A stretch of 64,000 bases of DNA from Candidatus Flavonifractor intestinigallinarum (GTDB taxonomy: Bacteria; Bacillota; Clostridia; Oscillospirales; Oscillospiraceae): positions 1 through 64,000 of the forward strand of contig DWXO01000047.1 in NCBI GenBank assembly GCA_019119165.1, read 5' to 3'. Shown one piece after another: positions 61,690 to 64,000 of the stretch (positions are counted from its first letter, which is position 1; each line of letters starts with the position of its first letter). The notes under the pieces are model-generated. The model did not search any database and was not told where the DNA came from. It worked only from the letters and a program-made list of their open reading frames with translations. The translations under genes were made by a program, and so were the position numbers.

Positions 61690-62472
61690 ATGGACTGGCC
61701 CAGATTTGCCTACGAATACGACGGCAGCTTTGCCGGATTTCTCACCTGCGTGTTTGAAGCCTACGCCCACAAGGAGGAGCCCGCCTGCTTCCTCACCCAC
61801 GGGGACGGCCGGATGACCCTGTGGCCGGAGCGGGCGGTGGACACCGACCACCAGAAGGCCCGGCGGGTGTACCGCTCCCTGGAGCGGAGCATGGGCGCCC
61901 AGGGCAAGCGGCTGGTGACCTACGGCTTTCTCACCTGCCTGGAGGAGCGGGAGCTAATCCTGTGGGACTTTCTCCGGCTGGGCTACGAGCGGGGGCCGTC
62001 GGTGGTGCGGGACCTGACAAACCCCCGGGTGGCCGCGCTGGGCAAGGCGGTGGGGCACCTGACAAACGAGGCCCACCTGCTCAAGGGCTTCACCCGCTTT
62101 TCCGATCAGGACGGGGTGCTGGCCGGGGAGATTCAGCCCCAAAACCGGGTGCTCCCCCTGCTGCGGCCCCACTTTGCCGCCCGCTACCCCGGGGAGACCC
62201 TGGTGCTCTACGACCGCACCCACCGGGAGGCCCTGTTCTGCCAGAAGGGAAAGTGGGCCATCGTGCCCCTGGACCGGTTCCACCTGGCCCCGCCCGGGGC
62301 GGGGGAGCTGGATTGGCGGGCCCTGTGGCGGCAGTTTTACGATACCATTGCCATTGAGGGCCGCTATAACCCCAAATGCCGTATGACCCATATGCCCAAG
62401 CGCTACTGGGGCACCATGACCGAATTTCAGCGGGAGGCTCCATCCCCCTCCGGCGCTATGGAACAAATTTGA
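61690..62472 (+). CDS. TIGR03915-family putative DNA repair partner protein
   Basis: 260 aa. FAYEYDGSFAGFLTCVFEAY at the N-terminus, HLTNEAHLLKGFTRFSDQDGVLAGEIQPQNRVLPLLRPHFAARYPGETLVLYDRTH in the middle and MTHMPKRYWGTMTEFQ at the end follow this family, which is found only beside the radical-SAM protein above. Biochemical role unknown. AAAGGAGGTCCCC precedes the ATG. The 56-nt gap contains the palindrome GGGCGGCCTTTATGGCCGCCC. Confidence 0.87.
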   Translation: MDWPRFAYEYDGSFAGFLTCVFEAYAHKEEPACFLTHGDGRMTLWPERAVDTDHQKARRVYRSLERSMGAQGKRLVTYGFLTCLEERELILWDFLRLGYERGPSVVRDLTNPRVAALGKAVGHLTNEAHLLKGFTRFSDQDGVLAGEIQPQNRVLPLLRPHFAARYPGETLVLYDRTHREALFCQKGKWAIVPLDRFHLAPPGAGELDWRALWRQFYDTIAIEGRYNPKCRMTHMPKRYWGTMTEFQREAPSPSGAMEQI

Positions 62473-62473
62473 A

Positions 62474-62509
62474 GGACGCGCTGCAAAATTGCGGCGCGTC
62501 CCCCTTTTT
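62474..62509 (+). terminator. Terminator of the radical-SAM pair
   Basis: GGACGCGCTGC-AAAATT-GCGGCGCGTCC followed by CCCTTTTT, 2 nt after the stop codon. Confidence 0.8.
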
Positions 62510-62554
62510 CCCGGGAAAAGAGGGGGGAAAGGATTCTTCCGGAGACGAATTTTC

Positions 62555-62583
62555 TTGACAGAAGGCCCGTACAGCCTTAAAAT
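62555..62583 (+). promoter_or_regulatory. rny promoter
   Basis: TTGACA, a 17-nt spacer and TAAAAT; the leader is about 140 nt. Confidence 0.8.
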
Positions 62584-62728
62584 AGTTTCGGTGCATTTTT
62601 TGAAGGGCAAGGGGTACGCTCTTCAAATTTTTGTGCGGGTCGGACAAATCCGTGCCCGCCGCCCACATGGGAATTGAACAAAACGATCGAAACAAAAATC
62701 CAAACAGATGGAGGTGTGAACCCGGCTC

Positions 62729-64000
62729 ATGTTGCAAATTATATTAGCAGCCGTGATTGCGTTTGTGGTGGCGGCTGTGGTGTTTTTTGCCCTTGGCATC
62801 CAGTACCGCCGCCGCGTGGCGGAGAAGGAGATCTCCAGCGCGGAGGAGGAGGCCAAGCGCATTATCAACGAGTCCATCAAGAGCGCCGAGAGCAAGAAGC
62901 GCGAGGCCCTGGTGGAGGCCAAGGAGGAGATCCTCCAGGCCCGCAACGAGTACGAACGAGAAGTGAAAGAGCGCCGGGCCGACCTGCAGAAGCAGGAGCG
63001 GCGCTTGCAGCAGAAGGAAGAGAACCTGGACCGCAAGACCGAGAACATGGAGAAGAAGGAGGACACCCTGCAGCGCAAGCTGGCCGAGCTGGAAGAGGCC
63101 CGGGAAGAGGTGGCCACCGTCAAAAAGACCCAGATGGAGGTGCTGGAGCGGATCTCCGGCTTTACCGCTGAGGAGGCCAAGGACTACCTGATCAACCAGC
63201 TGGCTGAGGAAGTGACCCACGAGTCGGCCATGAAGGTGCGGGAGATCGAGGCCCAGTTCAAGGAGGAGGCAGACCAGAAGGCCAAGGAGATCCTGTCCCT
63301 GGCCATCCAGCGCTGCGCCGCGGACCATGTGGCGGAAGCCACCGTCTCTGTGGTACCCCTGCCCAACGATGAGATGAAGGGCCGCATCATCGGCCGCGAG
63401 GGCCGCAACATCCGCACCCTGGAGACCCTGACCGGGGTGGACCTGAACATTGACGACACCCCCGAGGTGATCACCGTCTCCTGCTTCGACCCCGTCCGCC
63501 GGGAGATCGCCCGGCTGGCTCTGGAGAAGCTGATCCAGGACGGCCGCATCCACCCCACCCGCATCGAGGAGATGGTGGAGAAGGCCAAGCGGGAGGTGGA
63601 CGCCACCATCAAGGCCGAGGGCGAGCGCGCCGTGTTCGAGACCAACGTCCACGGCCTGCACCCCGAGCTGATCAAGCTGCTGGGCCGGATGCGCTACCGC
63701 ACCAGCTACGGCCAGAACGTTTTGAACCACTCCATCGAGGTGTGCCATCTGGCCGGTCTGCTGGCCGCCGAGATCGGCGCCGACGTCACCGAGGCCAAGC
63801 GGGCCGGTCTGCTCCACGACCTTGGCAAGGCCATCGACCATGAGGTGGAGGGCTCCCACGTCCAGATCGGCGTGGAGCTGGCCCGGAAGTACCGGGAGAG
63901 CGAGAACGTGATTCACGCCATCCAGGCCCACCACAACGATGTGGAGCCCCAGACGGTGGTGGCCTGCCTGGTCCAGGCGGCCGACGCTATCTCCGCCGCC
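62729..64000 (+). CDS. rny: Ribonuclease Y, 3' end outside the window
   Basis: 424 residues visible; the gene runs off the right edge. An N-terminal membrane helix ([25 protein letters not shown]) is followed by a long coiled coil (about 30-150), a KH domain ([34 protein letters not shown]) and the HD domain with [12 protein letters not shown]; the C-terminal dimerisation part is missing. RNase Y starts mRNA decay at the membrane; RicT, its specificity partner in Bacillus, is also encoded here. GGAGGTG lies about 12-14 nt before the ATG. The ORF track lacks it because no stop is present. Confidence 0.95.
   Translation, partial: MLQIILAAVIAFVVAAVVFFALGIQYRRRVAEKEISSAEEEAKRIINESIKSAESKKREALVEAKEEILQARNEYEREVKERRADLQKQERRLQQKEENLDRKTENMEKKEDTLQRKLAELEEAREEVATVKKTQMEVLERISGFTAEEAKDYLINQLAEEVTHESAMKVREIEAQFKEEADQKAKEILSLAIQRCAADHVAEATVSVVPLPNDEMKGRIIGREGRNIRTLETLTGVDLNIDDTPEVITVSCFDPVRREIARLALEKLIQDGRIHPTRIEEMVEKAKREVDATIKAEGERAVFETNVHGLHPELIKLLGRMRYRTSYGQNVLNHSIEVCHLAGLLAAEIGADVTEAKRAGLLHDLGKAIDHEVEGSHVQIGVELARKYRESENVIHAIQAHHNDVEPQTVVACLVQAADAISAA

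Overview
This window carries the chromosomal replication-origin region of a high-GC, anaerobic Bacillota, most likely an Oscillospiraceae/Clostridia gut organism. That placement is inferred from gene content, codon bias and dispersed repeats, not from a database match. The diagnostic core is dnaN-oriC-dnaA followed divergently by rpmH-rnpA-yidD-yidC-khpB. Clusters of TTTTCCACA-type DnaA boxes lie on both sides of dnaA (14.4-14.8 kb and 16.2-16.3 kb).

Layout. (1) 0-4.1 kb: tryptophanase, an NSS Na+/amino-acid symporter and a YheO-type regulator, with a candidate antisense-oriented small RNA between the first two. (2) 4.2-16.1 kb, minus strand: flavodoxin, RNase HI (fused in frame to a DUF559 ORF through a repeat), SHOCT protein, gyrA, gyrB, remB, a small membrane protein, recF, yaaA-type S4 protein, a hotdog thioesterase, dnaN and dnaA. 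(3) 16.5-19.6 kb, plus strand: rpmH to khpB. (4) 19.9-28.9 kb, minus strand: O-acetyltransferase, ricT, holB, darA, a YaaO-like PLP enzyme, mnmA, mnmG and a lipid kinase. (5) 29-35.3 kb: azlCD, an M16 peptidase preceded by a 27-aa membrane peptide, a nitroreductase, and an ECF sigma/anti-sigma pair beside a membrane protein of unknown function. (6) 35.4-51.8 kb: a regulated catabolic locus. (7) 51.9-60.2 kb: EIIC-like membrane protein, pepD, rqcP, hup, mazG, SpoVB/MurJ-like flippase, amidohydrolase and purine nucleoside phosphorylase. (8) 60.4-64 kb: a radical-SAM/TIGR03915 putative DNA-repair pair and the 5' part of rny, which is cut by the window edge.

The most distinctive system is at 35.4-50.8 kb. 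A membrane-free NtrB-like histidine kinase and an NtrC-like activator carrying GAFTGA diverge from an 8-10 gene operon. That operon has a textbook sigma-54 promoter (TGGCAC-N5-TTGC) and an upstream array of TGTGCA/TGCACA motifs. It encodes two SLC13-type carriers, a long acyl-CoA dehydrogenase, two crotonases, a thiolase, a 3-hydroxyacyl-CoA dehydrogenase, two family III CoA-transferases and an NMO-like flavoprotein. Read together this is import, CoA activation and one complete beta-oxidation round of an external organic acid whose identity the sequence does not reveal. An aromatic-acid-exporter-like protein follows the operon terminator.

Three families of short palindromic intergenic repeats (A: CCTTCCCCC...GGGGGAAGG modules; B: GGGCCGATGTGGGCATCGGCCC; C: AGGAGATAG...CTATCTCCT about 110-125 bp) are scattered between genes. 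They supply stop codons or ribosome-binding sites, or fuse reading frames, at several loci. No tRNA, rRNA, CRISPR, prophage or transposase was seen.
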